Assembly: GCF_003234655.2 (NCBI RefSeq)
Contig: NZ_CP126271.1
Coordinates: 3,596,001 to 3,660,000, forward strand
Origin: Curtobacterium sp. MCLR17_007
GTDB taxonomy: Bacteria; Actinomycetota; Actinomycetes; Actinomycetales; Microbacteriaceae
DNA length: 64,000 bases
Direction of reading: 5' to 3'
Shown: positions 28,371 through 37,602 of the stretch, one piece after another
How positions within the stretch are numbered: position 1 is the stretch's first letter
How the letters are laid out: each line of letters starts with the position of its first letter
The notes under the pieces: model-generated
Told to the model about the DNA's origin: nothing
What the model saw: the letters and a program-made list of their open reading frames with translations, nothing else
Database searches by the model: none
Made by a program: the position numbers and the translations under genes

Positions 28371-28420
28371 GCAATCGTCCCCAGGAGGTCGTCGGCGTCC
28401 ACGCCGGCATCAGGGCCTGA
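28367..28420 (+). CDS. 17-codon upstream ORF (possible leader peptide)
   Basis: GTG...TGA encodes MSNRPQEVVGVHAGIRA. It starts with a GTGA overlap on the preceding gene, has a TAGGCT box six bases ahead, and ends eight bases before a ten-pair hairpin. Its place ahead of a ribosome-associated factor gene suggests a translated attenuator, but conservation was not tested. It could also be a chance ORF. Confidence 0.45.
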   Translation: MSNRPQEVVGVHAGIRA

Positions 28421-28427
28421 CGCCCCC

Positions 28428-28449
28428 GGCTGTGTCGTCCGACACGGCC
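28428..28449 (+). promoter_or_regulatory. Leader hairpin 1
   Basis: GGCTGTGTCG (28428-28437) pairs with CGACACGGCC (28440-28449) at all ten positions, one of them G-T. It begins eight bases after the uORF stop. Confidence 0.5.
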
Positions 28450-28476
28450 GCGCTCGTCGACCCCCCTCCCGGAAGC

Positions 28477-28513
28477 GCCGTCCGGCGCGACGCCCGTGGG
28501 CGCCCCGGACGGC
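28477..28513 (+). promoter_or_regulatory. Leader hairpin 2
   Basis: GCCGTCCGG (28477-28485) pairs exactly with CCGGACGGC (28505-28513). An inner stem CGCCC/GGGCG (28491-28495 with 28498-28502) extends it. It ends 20 bases before the FBP start codon. No T-run follows, so it could act as a terminator only by a non-canonical route, or block translation initiation. Confidence 0.5.
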
Positions 28514-28533
28514 ACCACAGAACGGTTCACACC

Positions 28534-29016
28534 ATGCTGCCCATCAGCGAGACCACCATCCGCACGTCCTTCGTCAACGCCTCGCGCAAGGAGACGAGCG
28601 ACGTCACGCTGCCCGCCGGCTTCGACACGATCGTCTGGGACGACCTCGACTACCTGGGCTGGCGCGACCCCAAGATCGGACGGCGCGCGTACGTCGTCGT
28701 GCCGACGCTCGACGGCGGCCTGGTCGGGATCCTGTTCCGCCAGGCCGAGGCGTCGCCTCGCTCCCGGGCCCAGTGCTCGTGGTGCCAGGACGTGCAGCTG
28801 CCGAACGACGTGGTGTTCTGGAGCGCCAAGCGCTCCGGCAAGGCGGGCCGGAACGGCAACACCGTCGGCACCCTGGTGTGCGAGGACTTCCAGTGCTCGC
28901 GCAACGTCCGGAAGACCCCGCCGTTGGCCTACGAGGGCTTCGACGTGCAGGCCGCACGCCTGCGGCGCATCGAGGACCTGCAGGTGCGCGCGGCGGGCTT
29001 CGCCGCCGAGGTCTGA
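28534..29016 (+). CDS. FBP-domain (EF-G-binding) protein
   Basis: A 160-residue protein of the FBP/FusB-like family that binds translation elongation factor G and promotes its release from stalled ribosomes, the basis of fusidic-acid protection by FusB. It starts MLPISETTIRTSFVNAS, has WDDLDYLGWRDPKIGRRAY, and carries the C-terminal treble-clef zinc finger: CSWCQD and, later, CEDFQCSRNVR give the four cysteines. The N-terminal half matches the family start, so ATG 28534 is firm. There is no good Shine-Dalgarno sequence. The leader holds a small uORF and two hairpins, and a strong terminator follows. Confidence 0.9.
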   Translation: MLPISETTIRTSFVNASRKETSDVTLPAGFDTIVWDDLDYLGWRDPKIGRRAYVVVPTLDGGLVGILFRQAEASPRSRAQCSWCQDVQLPNDVVFWSAKRSGKAGRNGNTVGTLVCEDFQCSRNVRKTPPLAYEGFDVQAARLRRIEDLQVRAAGFAAEV

Positions 29017-29029
29017 CCCACACCCCAAC

Positions 29030-29075
29030 ACGGACGGGAGGCCCGTGGCGGGGTCGCCACGGGCCTCCCGTCCGT
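29030..29075. terminator. Stem-loop terminator after FBP gene
   Basis: A perfect 21-base stem (29030-29050 with 29055-29075) closes a four-base loop. The arm contains GGAGGCCCGTGGCG, a variant of the gene-end repeat with a different inner half. It lies between the FBP gene and the convergent aldo/keto reductase gene. Confidence 0.82.
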
Positions 29076-29088
29076 CTCCTGGTCGGTT

Positions 29089-30075
<987 letters not shown>

Positions 30076-30107
30076 GCATCCCGGTCTACTCGTGCTGTGA
30101 TCAGAGC

Positions 30108-30635
30108 GTGAACCTGTACTTCCGGCTGCTGCTCCTGCGTCTCCGGACCCGGCGAGCGCGCCGCCTGTCGCTGTGGGACGAGGCGAGGACGCCGTTCCGC
30201 GTGGTGCCGACCGACCTCGACCCGCTGCGGCACGTCAACAACGGCAAGTACCTGTCCATGCTCGACCTGGGCCGGATGGACCTGATGCTCCGCTCCGGGT
30301 TCTGGCAGTCGCTGACCGATCGTGGCTGGTACCCGGTCGTCGCCGCGCAGACGATCACGTACAAGCGGTCGCTGACGCTCGGGCAGCGGTTCGAGCTCGT
30401 GACCCGCGTGCTCGGGGTGGACGACCGGGCCGCGTACATGGAGCAGACGTTCGTGCGGCGCGGGTCCGTCGTCGCCCGTGCGGTGGTGCAGGCACGCTTC
30501 CTGCGGACCAGTGGCGGCACGGTGCCCTCGGCGGAGTTGCTCGACGCCCTCGGCGGGGCCCCGGCGGACCGGGAGCTGCCGGCGTGGGTGCACGACTGGG
30601 CCGGAGCCGTCCGCATCAGCTCGACGGAGGCGTAG
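30108..30635 (+). CDS. Acyl-CoA thioesterase (hotdog fold)
   Basis: A 175-residue 4HBT-type thioesterase. [23 protein letters not shown] carries the D..HxNN.xY signature in the first hotdog helix; [18 protein letters not shown] and [18 protein letters not shown] are the following strands. It starts with a hydrophobic/basic [18 protein letters not shown] segment that could be membrane-associated. GTG 30108 is preferred because TGTGAT lies six bases upstream. Nine bases separate it from the next gene, so the two are probably one operon. Confidence 0.85.
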   Translation: MNLYFRLLLLRLRTRRARRLSLWDEARTPFRVVPTDLDPLRHVNNGKYLSMLDLGRMDLMLRSGFWQSLTDRGWYPVVAAQTITYKRSLTLGQRFELVTRVLGVDDRAAYMEQTFVRRGSVVARAVVQARFLRTSGGTVPSAELLDALGGAPADRELPAWVHDWAGAVRISSTEA

Positions 30636-30644
30636 ACAGGTTCC

Positions 30645-32201
30645 GTGAGCGAACGACCGTCGAGCAGCACCACCCGCAGGAGACTCATCGCCGGGGGAGT
30701 CGGCCTGGGACTGGCGGGGGTGCTCGCCGCGTGCAGCGGACCCGCACCGAAGCCGTCGGGGTCGCCCACGTCCGCACCGTCCGACTCCACGCCGTCCGGA
30801 TCCGCGTCGCCGTCGTCGGGCGGGACCGGTCCGACCACCTGGGACGCGTTGGCCGCGGCCGTGTCCGGCACGCTGCTCAGATCCGGCTCGCAGGGATGGG
30901 ACGGTGCCCGCGTGCTCGAGAACCCCCGCTACGACGACGCCGACCCGCAGGGCATCCTCCGCGTGGCGGACACGGACGACGTCGCCGCGGGGTTGGCGTT
31001 CGCGCGGAACACGAACACCCCCGTGGCACTCCGCGCCGGCGGTCACTCGTACACGGGGTGGTCGGCCGGCGGCGCCGCGGGCACGGACGTCCCCCGGTCG
31101 CTCGTGATCAGCACCGCGGACCTCGACGGTGTCCAGGTGTCCGGCGACTCGGTGACGGTGGGCCCCGGCGCACGGCTCGCGGACGTCTACGCGACCCTGG
31201 CCGATGCCGGACGTGCCATCGGCTCGGGCTCCTGTCCGACGGTCGGCATCGGCGGCCTGACCCTCGGCGGTGGCGTGGGGGTGCTCGTCCGCTCGTTCGG
31301 GCTCACCGCCGACCAGGTGACCGCCGTCACGATGGTCACCGCGGACGGGACCGTGCACGAGACGTCCGCGTCGTCGGACCCGGACCTGTTCTGGGCCAGC
31401 CGTGGCGGGGGTGGCGGGACGGTCGGCGTCGTGACGTCGATGACGCTGCGGACGCAACCCGCGCCTCCCGTGCTGCTCTTCACCGTCGTCTTCCCCTGGT
31501 CTGCCGCTGCGGCGGTCGTGCGTGCCTGGCAGGCCTGGGCGCCCCGGGCGGACCCGAAGCTGTGGTCGACCCTGAAACTGCTGGCCGGGTCGCGACACAG
31601 CACACCGACCGTGACCGTCACGGGAACGTGGACCGGCGAGAAGTCGGGCGCAGACACCTCCGTCGACGGTTTCATCGCGTCCGCCGGGGTGACTCCGACG
31701 ACGCACACCGCGACGGAGCTCAGCTACGGCGCTGCGATGGCGCAGCTGGCGGGGAAGCCGCAGCGGGTGTCCGAGGCGGCGACGTCGTCGATCGGGACCA
31801 CGGCGCTGTCCGACGCGCAGATCGACGTGCTGGTGCAGCAGGCCGCGGGTGCGTCCGACGTCTCCGGGATGCAGGAGGGCGGTGTCGCGCTCGACGCCCT
31901 CGGCGGGGCCGTGGCCGACGTCGGGCGAACGGACACCCCGTTCCCGTGGCGGTCGGCGCTGTGCACCGTGCAGTACACGGCGGTGTTCGCGAACGGCAGC
32001 GACCCGGCGCCGTTCGACCGGTACGTGCGCGGGTTCCGCTCGGCGATGCGTCCGGCGTGGGGCGATGCGGCGTACGCGAACTACTGCGACGCCGCGATCA
32101 CCGACCCGTCGGCGTACTTCGACGTCAACACCTCACGGCTGCACCGCATCGCTGAGCAGGCCGATCCGCACGGGGTGTTCGCGCAGCCGCACTGGGTCTG
32201 A
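30645..32201 (+). CDS. Secreted berberine-bridge-type FAD oxidoreductase
   Basis: A 518-residue secreted flavoprotein. The N-terminus has RRRLIAGG (twin-arginine-like) and a lipobox LAAC with Cys30, then a Ser/Pro/Thr linker to about 60. The FAD_binding_4 domain has AGGHSYTGWS with His134 and GSGSCPTVGIGGLTLGGG with Cys197, the two residues that in the family hold FAD by two covalent bonds. The C-terminal BBE segment (YANYCDAAI...YFDVNTSRLHRI) is present. It should oxidise sugars or phenolics outside the membrane. The thioesterase gene is nine bases upstream. Confidence 0.9.
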   Translation: MSERPSSSTTRRRLIAGGVGLGLAGVLAACSGPAPKPSGSPTSAPSDSTPSGSASPSSGGTGPTTWDALAAAVSGTLLRSGSQGWDGARVLENPRYDDADPQGILRVADTDDVAAGLAFARNTNTPVALRAGGHSYTGWSAGGAAGTDVPRSLVISTADLDGVQVSGDSVTVGPGARLADVYATLADAGRAIGSGSCPTVGIGGLTLGGGVGVLVRSFGLTADQVTAVTMVTADGTVHETSASSDPDLFWASRGGGGGTVGVVTSMTLRTQPAPPVLLFTVVFPWSAAAAVVRAWQAWAPRADPKLWSTLKLLAGSRHSTPTVTVTGTWTGEKSGADTSVDGFIASAGVTPTTHTATELSYGAAMAQLAGKPQRVSEAATSSIGTTALSDAQIDVLVQQAAGASDVSGMQEGGVALDALGGAVADVGRTDTPFPWRSALCTVQYTAVFANGSDPAPFDRYVRGFRSAMRPAWGDAAYANYCDAAITDPSAYFDVNTSRLHRIAEQADPHGVFAQPHWV

Positions 32202-32246
32202 GCCGCGGCGCTGATGCGGGCGCGGGCGGAACGGCACTGCACGCCG

Positions 32247-32290
32247 GAACGGACACAGCACCACGGGATCCCGTGGTGCTGTGTCCGTTC
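32247..32290. terminator. Perfect 44-bp inverted repeat, different family
   Basis: Arm 32247-32268 (GAACGGACACAGCACCACGG then GA) and its exact complement 32269-32290. It stands between the oxidoreductase gene and the convergent membrane protein gene ending at 32329. The sequence is unrelated to the GGAGGCCCGG-type repeats. Confidence 0.75.
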
Positions 32291-32328
32291 TGCGGTGCGG
32301 TGCGGGCTGCACGCCCGCGCGCTGTGGC

Positions 32329-32715
32329 TCAGCCGCGGCGGAAGTAGCCGTTCGACGCCGGCAGGAACATCAGGACCGTCGCGATGATGACCGCGATGAG
32401 GCCGATGGTGCCGAGGATCGTGAACGAGGCAACGCCGAACAAGACCTGCAGGATCGCCAGGACCAGCAGCACGATCCGGGCCCAGTTGCGGCCATCGCGC
32501 ATGCGGAAGACGATGAACAGCTGAACCAGCGCGATGACGATGCCGATAATGCCGCCGGCCACAGCGATGCCGCCCATGTTCTGAGCCTGGACCTGCGTGG
32601 AAGCAGAGCTGGAGAACAGGGCGACGACGCCGCCGATCAGGCCCAGCAAGACGGTGATCAGCCAGAGGAAGAACGAGACGGTGACCGCGGTCGGCCGCCC
32701 AGAAGATGCGCTCAT
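32329..32715 (-). CDS. Hypothetical membrane protein
   Basis: A 128-residue protein with four helices: about 12-34 (VSFFLWLITVLLGLIGGVVAL), 48-70 (GIAVAGGIIGIVIALVQLFIV), 76-98 (WARIVLLVLAILQVLFG) and 100-121 (IGLIAVIIATVLMFLPA). No family is recognised beyond general resemblance to small actinobacterial membrane proteins. GAAGGGA before the ATG is a good ribosome binding site. By eye its base composition is less GC-rich than the neighbours, which might mark transfer. Confidence 0.78.
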   Translation of the reverse strand: MSASSGRPTAVTVSFFLWLITVLLGLIGGVVALFSSSASTQVQAQNMGGIAVAGGIIGIVIALVQLFIVFRMRDGRNWARIVLLVLAILQVLFGVASFTILGTIGLIAVIIATVLMFLPASNGYFRRG

Positions 32716-32808
32716 GGTGTGTGTTCCCTTCGTGGTCCCTGTGGACCGGATGTGACAGAAGGTAGTCGTCGGCGGCCCGGTTCGTCCGCGACGACCTACG
32801 ATGTGCGC

Positions 32809-33393
32809 ATGGTGGCACCGGAGCTGGTCGTCCTCGACGCCGATGCCTGGCGTGCCTGGCTGGTCGCGCACGAGGACGAACCCGACGGCGTCTGGCTGGT
32901 GCTGGCGAAGAAGGGCACCACCGAGCCGACGAGGCTCACCTACGCCCAGGCGCTCGACGAGGCGCTGTGCTCGGGCTGGATCGACGGGCAGAAACGCTCG
33001 CGTGACGCGGCCACGTTCCTGCAGCGGTTCACCCCGCGCCGGAAGGCCTCGCTGTGGTCGGAACGGAACATCGGCCTGGTCGCGACGCTGACCGCCGCGG
33101 GCCGGATGCGCGACCGCGGACAGGCGGAGGTCGACCGGGCGAAGGCGGACGGACGGTGGGACCGGGCGTACGCGGGCGCGGCGAGCGCCACGGTGCCCGA
33201 GGACCTGCAGACCGCGCTCGACGCCGACCCCGCGGCGGCCGCCCTGTTCGCGGACCTGGACGGGACCAACCGGTACGCCGTGCTGCACCGGGTGACGACG
33301 GCCCCGAGCCCCACCGCCCGCGCGAACCGCATCGCCAAGCTGGTCGGGATGCTCGGACGCGGCGAGACGCCGTACCCGCGACCCGAGCGCTGA
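32809..33393 (+). CDS. YdeI/OmpD-associated family protein
   Basis: A 194-residue protein of the YdeI/BOF-like DUF1905-linked group: WRAWLVAHEDEPDGVWLVLAKKGT, then LTYAQALDEALCSGWIDGQKRS, FLQRFTPRRKASLWSERNI and a C-terminal helical half ending NRIAKLVGMLGRGE. The LCxGWIDG and TPRRxxSxWSxxN motifs are strong family markers; the biochemical role is unknown, with links to cell-envelope stress. TACGAT six bases before the ATG indicates a leaderless transcript. Confidence 0.88.
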   Translation: MVAPELVVLDADAWRAWLVAHEDEPDGVWLVLAKKGTTEPTRLTYAQALDEALCSGWIDGQKRSRDAATFLQRFTPRRKASLWSERNIGLVATLTAAGRMRDRGQAEVDRAKADGRWDRAYAGAASATVPEDLQTALDADPAAAALFADLDGTNRYAVLHRVTTAPSPTARANRIAKLVGMLGRGETPYPRPER

Positions 33394-33446
33394 CCCGGGG
33401 GACAGGTGTGGATGCTCCACCCGCCATCGCGGCGTAGACCGGGTCC

Positions 33447-34325
33447 ATGACCAACTCCGATACCACGACCCGTCCCGCAGACGCCTCCGGCACGTTCCGC
33501 ATCGGTGGCGACCTCGAGGTCAACCGCCTCGGCTACGGCACCATGCAGCTCACCGGCCCCGGGGTGTGGGGACCGCCGAAGGACCACGACGAAGCCGTCC
33601 GCGTGCTCAAGCGCGCCGTCGAGCTCGGGGTGAACTTCTTCGACACCGCCGACTCGTACGGCCCCTACGTCGCCGAGGAGCTCCTCAAGGAGGCCCTGCA
33701 CCCGTACGGCGACGACGTCGTCATCGCGACCAAGGCCGGCCTGACGCGGACCGGACCCAACAAGTGGCCGCCGGTCGGCCGTCCCGAGTACCTGCGCCAG
33801 GAGGCCGAGATGAGCCTCCGGCGCCTGGGGCTCGAGCGCATCGACCTGTTCCAGCTGCACCGCATCGACCCGAAGGTCCCGCTCGAGGACCAGGTCGGCG
33901 AGCTGAAGAAGCTGCAGGACGAGGGCAAGATCCGCCACATCGGCCTGTCCGAGGTCTCGGTCGACGACGTCAAGGCCGCGCAGGAGATCGCCACCATCGT
34001 CTCCGTGCAGAACCTCTACAACCTGCAGAAGCGCGACGCCGAGGAGCTCCTCGACTGGTCCACCGAGCAGGGCATCGGCTTCATCCCGTGGTTCCCGCTC
34101 GCCACCGGCGGACTGACGGGCGACCGCTCCCCGCTGACCGATCTGGCGCAGCGCAAGGGCGCGACCCCGGCACAGCTCGCCCTGGCGTGGCTGCTCAAGC
34201 GCTCGCCGGTCATGCTGCCCATCCCGGGCACGTCGAGCGTCGACCACCTCGAGGACAACCTCGCCGGTGCGACGATCGAGCTGACCGACGACGAGTTCGA
34301 GGAGCTGTCCGGCCTGGGCAAGTGA
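33447..34325 (+). CDS. Aldo/keto reductase
   Basis: A 292-residue AKR. The tetrad is seen as Asp66 and Tyr71 in [13 protein letters not shown], Lys96 in IATKAGL and His138 in FQLHRID; the cofactor region is [19 protein letters not shown]. It resembles bacterial AKRs annotated as oxidoreductases of the perakine-reductase-like group. TAGACC six bases upstream of the ATG is a possible -10 box. A hairpin follows the stop. It shares family but not close similarity with the AKR genes at 29089 and 34519. Confidence 0.92.
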   Translation: MTNSDTTTRPADASGTFRIGGDLEVNRLGYGTMQLTGPGVWGPPKDHDEAVRVLKRAVELGVNFFDTADSYGPYVAEELLKEALHPYGDDVVIATKAGLTRTGPNKWPPVGRPEYLRQEAEMSLRRLGLERIDLFQLHRIDPKVPLEDQVGELKKLQDEGKIRHIGLSEVSVDDVKAAQEIATIVSVQNLYNLQKRDAEELLDWSTEQGIGFIPWFPLATGGLTGDRSPLTDLAQRKGATPAQLALAWLLKRSPVMLPIPGTSSVDHLEDNLAGATIELTDDEFEELSGLGK

Positions 34326-34368
34326 CGCGACCGGGCCCCGCTGGCGGCGGTGGTTCCCGGATCGAGCG

Positions 34369-34416
34369 GTGACGAATCCGGTTCGCGATCCTGCGGGATC
34401 CCGGACCGGATTCGTC
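34369..34416. terminator. Hairpin after aldo/keto reductase gene
   Basis: TGACGAATCCGGT (34369-34381) pairs exactly with ACCGGATTCGTCA (34404-34416). An inner GATCC/GGATC stem with a four-base loop lies inside. The hairpin starts 44 bases after the stop codon. Confidence 0.7.
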
Positions 34417-34518
34417 ATCTGACAAAAGCGATGGCCGCCATCGCCCGCGCAGCAGCCCGGCCGAGCCCCTCCGCCGGCCTGGTCCACCGCCAGGGCGCGG
34501 GCGACTACCGTCGACAGC

Positions 34519-35505
34519 ATGCAGCGACGCCCCCTGGCCAGCACCGGCCGCGAAGTCTCCGTCATCGGTCTCGGCACGTGGCAGTTCGGTGGTGACTGGG
34601 GGCCCGTCTCCGACGAGGACGCCTTCGCCGTGATGGACGCCTCCGCCGACGCCGGTGTGACCCTGTTCGACACCGCCGACGTCTACGGCGACGGCGAGAG
34701 CGAGCAGCGCATCGGCCGTTGGCTCAGGGCCAACGCGGACTCCGGGGTGACGGTCACGACGAAGATGGGCCGCCGCGCGGACCAGGTCCCGGAGAACTAC
34801 GTCGCGGCGAACTTCCGCGAGTGGGTCGACCGGTCGCGGACGAACCTGCAGCAGGACACGCTCGACCTGGTTCAGCTGCACTGCCCGCCGTCCGTGGTGT
34901 TCGCGGACGACGCGGTGTACGACGCCCTCGACGCCCTGATCGCGGACCAGTCGATCGCCGCGTACGGCGTCAGTGTCGAGACCGCCGAACAGGCCCTGAC
35001 CGCGATCGCCCATCCCGGTGTGGCCAGCGTGCAGATCATCCTCAATGCGTTCCGCCTCAAGCCGCTCGACGCCGTCCTGCCCGCAGCCCGTGAGGCCGGT
35101 GTCGCCGTCCTGGCCCGTGTGCCGCTGGCGTCGGGACTGCTCTCCGGCAAGTACACGACCGACACCGAGTTCGCCCCGCAGGACCACCGAACGTACAACC
35201 GGCACGGCGAGGCCTTCGACCAGGGCGAGACCTTCAGCGGCGTCCCGTTCGAGGACGGTGTCCGCGCGGCGCAGGAGTTCGCGGCGTCCCTGCCGTCAGG
35301 TGTGTCCGTCCCGCAGGCCGCGCTCGCGTGGATCGTCGCGCAGGACGGCGTCACCGCGGCGATCCCGGGTGCGCGCAACGCCGACCAGGCCCGCTCGAAC
35401 GCCGAGGCCGGCTCGCTCGACCTCGACTCCGTGCCCGGCCTCGACAGCACGGTGAACGACCTGTACGACCGCTGGTTCCGCGCGACGGTGCACGAGCGCT
35501 GGTGA
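34519..35505 (+). CDS. Aldo/keto reductase
   Basis: A 328-residue AKR with tetrad Asp51/Tyr56 (DTADVYGDGESEQ), Lys82 (TTKMGR) and His121 (VQLHCPP). The VYGDGxSEQ and C-terminal AIPGARNADQARSNAEAG motifs place it in the group of general-stress/aryl-alcohol-like reductases (YhdN/IolS relatives). TACCGT seven bases before the ATG fits a leaderless promoter. It is likely a separate transcription unit from the preceding AKR, because a hairpin lies between. Confidence 0.92.
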   Translation: MQRRPLASTGREVSVIGLGTWQFGGDWGPVSDEDAFAVMDASADAGVTLFDTADVYGDGESEQRIGRWLRANADSGVTVTTKMGRRADQVPENYVAANFREWVDRSRTNLQQDTLDLVQLHCPPSVVFADDAVYDALDALIADQSIAAYGVSVETAEQALTAIAHPGVASVQIILNAFRLKPLDAVLPAAREAGVAVLARVPLASGLLSGKYTTDTEFAPQDHRTYNRHGEAFDQGETFSGVPFEDGVRAAQEFAASLPSGVSVPQAALAWIVAQDGVTAAIPGARNADQARSNAEAGSLDLDSVPGLDSTVNDLYDRWFRATVHERW

Positions 35506-35643
35506 CCTACGGCCTGAGCTCCTCCCAGCGTCGGCTCCGAGGGGCTTCAGGCAGCAGGCGTGGTTCCCACCGGTCCCACGGCTGACCGGCCCGGTGCGGG
35601 CCTACGGTGATCCCGCAGCTGCAGGACACCCGGGAGGACCGCC

Positions 35644-36465
35644 ATGCGTCCGCGTCACATCGTCACCGTCGCGTCACTGGTCGCGGCCCTCGTCGCGGTC
35701 CCCGCCGTCGTCGTCCTCGCGTCGCACCCGGTGGTCACGACCACCGCCACCGCCGAGGCGGCACGCATCGCCGCGGCCCAGATCCGCGAGCTCCGGCACA
35801 CGCCGAACCAGGTCCTCACCGGCGTCGTCGGCGCGGACGTCCGTGGTGCGGTGACGTTCGCGTACGCCGGGGACTCGATCACGGCCCGCCCGGGTTCGTG
35901 GCTCCGTGACCTCGCGAGCGACCCGACCGGCTCGGGTACCGGCGTGCACGCGCTCGGCGGCTACGCGCACAGCGGGTACCGCTCCGACCAGGTCCTGGCG
36001 CGGATGCCCGCCGTCCCCGGGGCGGACGTGCTGGTCGTCGAGCTCGGCACCAACGACGTGAACCAGGGCGTGCCGACCGACCGCATCGTGCGCACCATCG
36101 ACACCCTCGTCGAGCGGCAGGGCACGCCGCACGTGCTGCTGGTCGCCGCTCCGCCGTCGAACCACACCACGAGCCTGTGGGGCGTCGACCGTCGGACCGG
36201 CAACCGGGTGCTCGACCGAGCCCTGGCGACGGACGCCCACGCGCACGGCTGGTCCTACGCCGACCCGTTCGCCGGCGACCGCGAGCCCGACGACTCCTGG
36301 GCGCCCGGCACGACGGCGGACGGCATCCACCCGACGACCGCGGCGAACGTCCGGATCGCCGGCGCGTTCGCCACGGCGATCCGCACGGCGTCGGGATCGT
36401 CGGGGACCGGCGCCCCCGCAGTCAGCGAGACCGCCGTCAGCGACACCACGGTCACCACGCGCTGA
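35644..36465 (+). CDS. Secreted SGNH/GDSL hydrolase
   Basis: A 273-residue hydrolase with an N-terminal signal or anchor helix (about 5-27, VTVASLVAALVAVPAVVVLA). Catalytic blocks are GDSI with Ser78 (block I), GGYAHSG near 105 (block II), GTND with Asn137 (block III) and DGIHP with Asp226 and His229 (block V). Such enzymes deacetylate polysaccharides or act as esterases. GGAGGACCGCC gives a good ribosome binding site for the ATG. The last 30 residues are Ser/Thr-rich and probably disordered. Confidence 0.9.
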   Translation: MRPRHIVTVASLVAALVAVPAVVVLASHPVVTTTATAEAARIAAAQIRELRHTPNQVLTGVVGADVRGAVTFAYAGDSITARPGSWLRDLASDPTGSGTGVHALGGYAHSGYRSDQVLARMPAVPGADVLVVELGTNDVNQGVPTDRIVRTIDTLVERQGTPHVLLVAAPPSNHTTSLWGVDRRTGNRVLDRALATDAHAHGWSYADPFAGDREPDDSWAPGTTADGIHPTTAANVRIAGAFATAIRTASGSSGTGAPAVSETAVSDTTVTTR

Positions 36466-36482
36466 GCGTCAGCGCGAGGTCG

Positions 36483-36968
36483 TCAGCGCGAGGTGAGGAC
36501 CTTCTGCGTGCCGGCGATCACCGCGGCGTCCTCGGCGAGCGCCACGAGCGGGTCGTGCAGGCCGGTGGTCTTCCCGACGGCCTTGCGCGCGGCCAGGCCC
36601 ACGAAGCTGCCGATGACCGCGCCGACCGCGCCGAGCACGGCACCCTCGACACGGCGGTCGCGCCTGCCGGTCGTCCCGATGGCGAGCCCGACGACGGCTC
36701 CGGACGCTGCCCGGCCGATCAGCCCGGTGGCGGCGGTGCGGTTCGGGGTCATCGGGAGCTTGTCGCCGATGATCTCGCCGACCGCGGCAGCGACCAGCAG
36801 CCCGCGGCCGAGCGGCGTGCGGAACACCGCCCAGTCCTGCCACGACCCGGACAGCTGCGACTGGTCCCGGTTGAGTGCCAGCAGTGCGAGCGGGGTCGCG
36901 CTGCGGCCGCCGGTCAGGATCCCGAGCAGCAGTGCCTTGGTGCCGGTGTGCTTGGTGTGCTTCGCCAT
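36483..36968 (-). CDS. DUF4126 membrane protein
   Basis: A 161-residue membrane protein with the DUF4126 pattern: KALLLGILTGGRSATPLALLAL, then PLGRGLLVAAAVGEIIGDKLPMTPNRTAATGLIGRAASGAVVGLAI (read in pieces), with the conserved GExxxDKLP and PNRT. A second glycine-rich region (VEGAVLGAVGAVIGSFVGL) makes two more helices. Function unknown. GAGGAGAG eight bases before the ATG is a good ribosome binding site. It is divergent from the membrane protein gene at 37048. Confidence 0.85.
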   Translation of the reverse strand: MAKHTKHTGTKALLLGILTGGRSATPLALLALNRDQSQLSGSWQDWAVFRTPLGRGLLVAAAVGEIIGDKLPMTPNRTAATGLIGRAASGAVVGLAIGTTGRRDRRVEGAVLGAVGAVIGSFVGLAARKAVGKTTGLHDPLVALAEDAAVIAGTQKVLTSR

Positions 36969-37047
36969 CGTGTGTCTCTCCTCGTACAGGTCCAGTCCGA
37001 CGCTACGCGCACGCCTCGACGCCAGCTGGAGGGTGTAGCAATGTGCC

Positions 37048-37593
37048 GTGCATGTGGGCGTGATCGACGAGGCCGGACGGCTCCGACTGCTCGGCGCCGC
37101 GATCGCGGGGGCCGCGTTCGCGGTCGTCCTGGTGATGCTCGTGCTGTCGTCGTGGACCACGGCGACGACCGGCGTGCTCGTGTCCGTCGGCATCCCCGCC
37201 GCGGTCGTCGGAGGTGCGATCGGCGTCGCGCTGACACTGCGGTCCTGGCGGCTCGAGGGCGGCTACGAACGTGCGACGGTCGCGCAGCGGTGGGTCTCCG
37301 ACGGCGAGGTCCCGGTCGACGTGCCCGCCACCGAGTGGATCCCGCTCGTCCAGGCGCAGGCCGAACGCCAGCTCGCCGGCTGGGGGAAGATCGTGCTCAG
37401 CGTGTTCTGGATCGCGATGACATGGTCGATGCGCGCGCAGCACGGCATGCTCATCACCCTGCTGCTCACCGGCCTGTGGGTGGGGCTCGGCCTCTGGAGC
37501 GCCGTCGTGGTCATCCCGCGGGCGCGGGCAGCTGCGGCGATGCTCAGGCGTCCGTTCGTCACCGAGCCGGATGGTCCGGTCACGTCCGTGTAG
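37048..37593 (+). CDS. Hypothetical membrane protein
   Basis: A 181-residue protein with two pairs of helices: about 14-36 (LLGAAIAGAAFAVVLVMLVL) and 42-64, then after a 50-residue charged loop (EGGYERATVAQRWVSDGEVP) about 112-128 and 135-156. No family recognised. The start is GTG 37048, with a TAGCAAT sequence five to six bases upstream. The next gene begins nine bases after the stop, so the two may be co-transcribed. Confidence 0.72.
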   Translation: MHVGVIDEAGRLRLLGAAIAGAAFAVVLVMLVLSSWTTATTGVLVSVGIPAAVVGGAIGVALTLRSWRLEGGYERATVAQRWVSDGEVPVDVPATEWIPLVQAQAERQLAGWGKIVLSVFWIAMTWSMRAQHGMLITLLLTGLWVGLGLWSAVVVIPRARAAAAMLRRPFVTEPDGPVTSV

Positions 37594-37602
37594 GCAGGGT
37601 GC

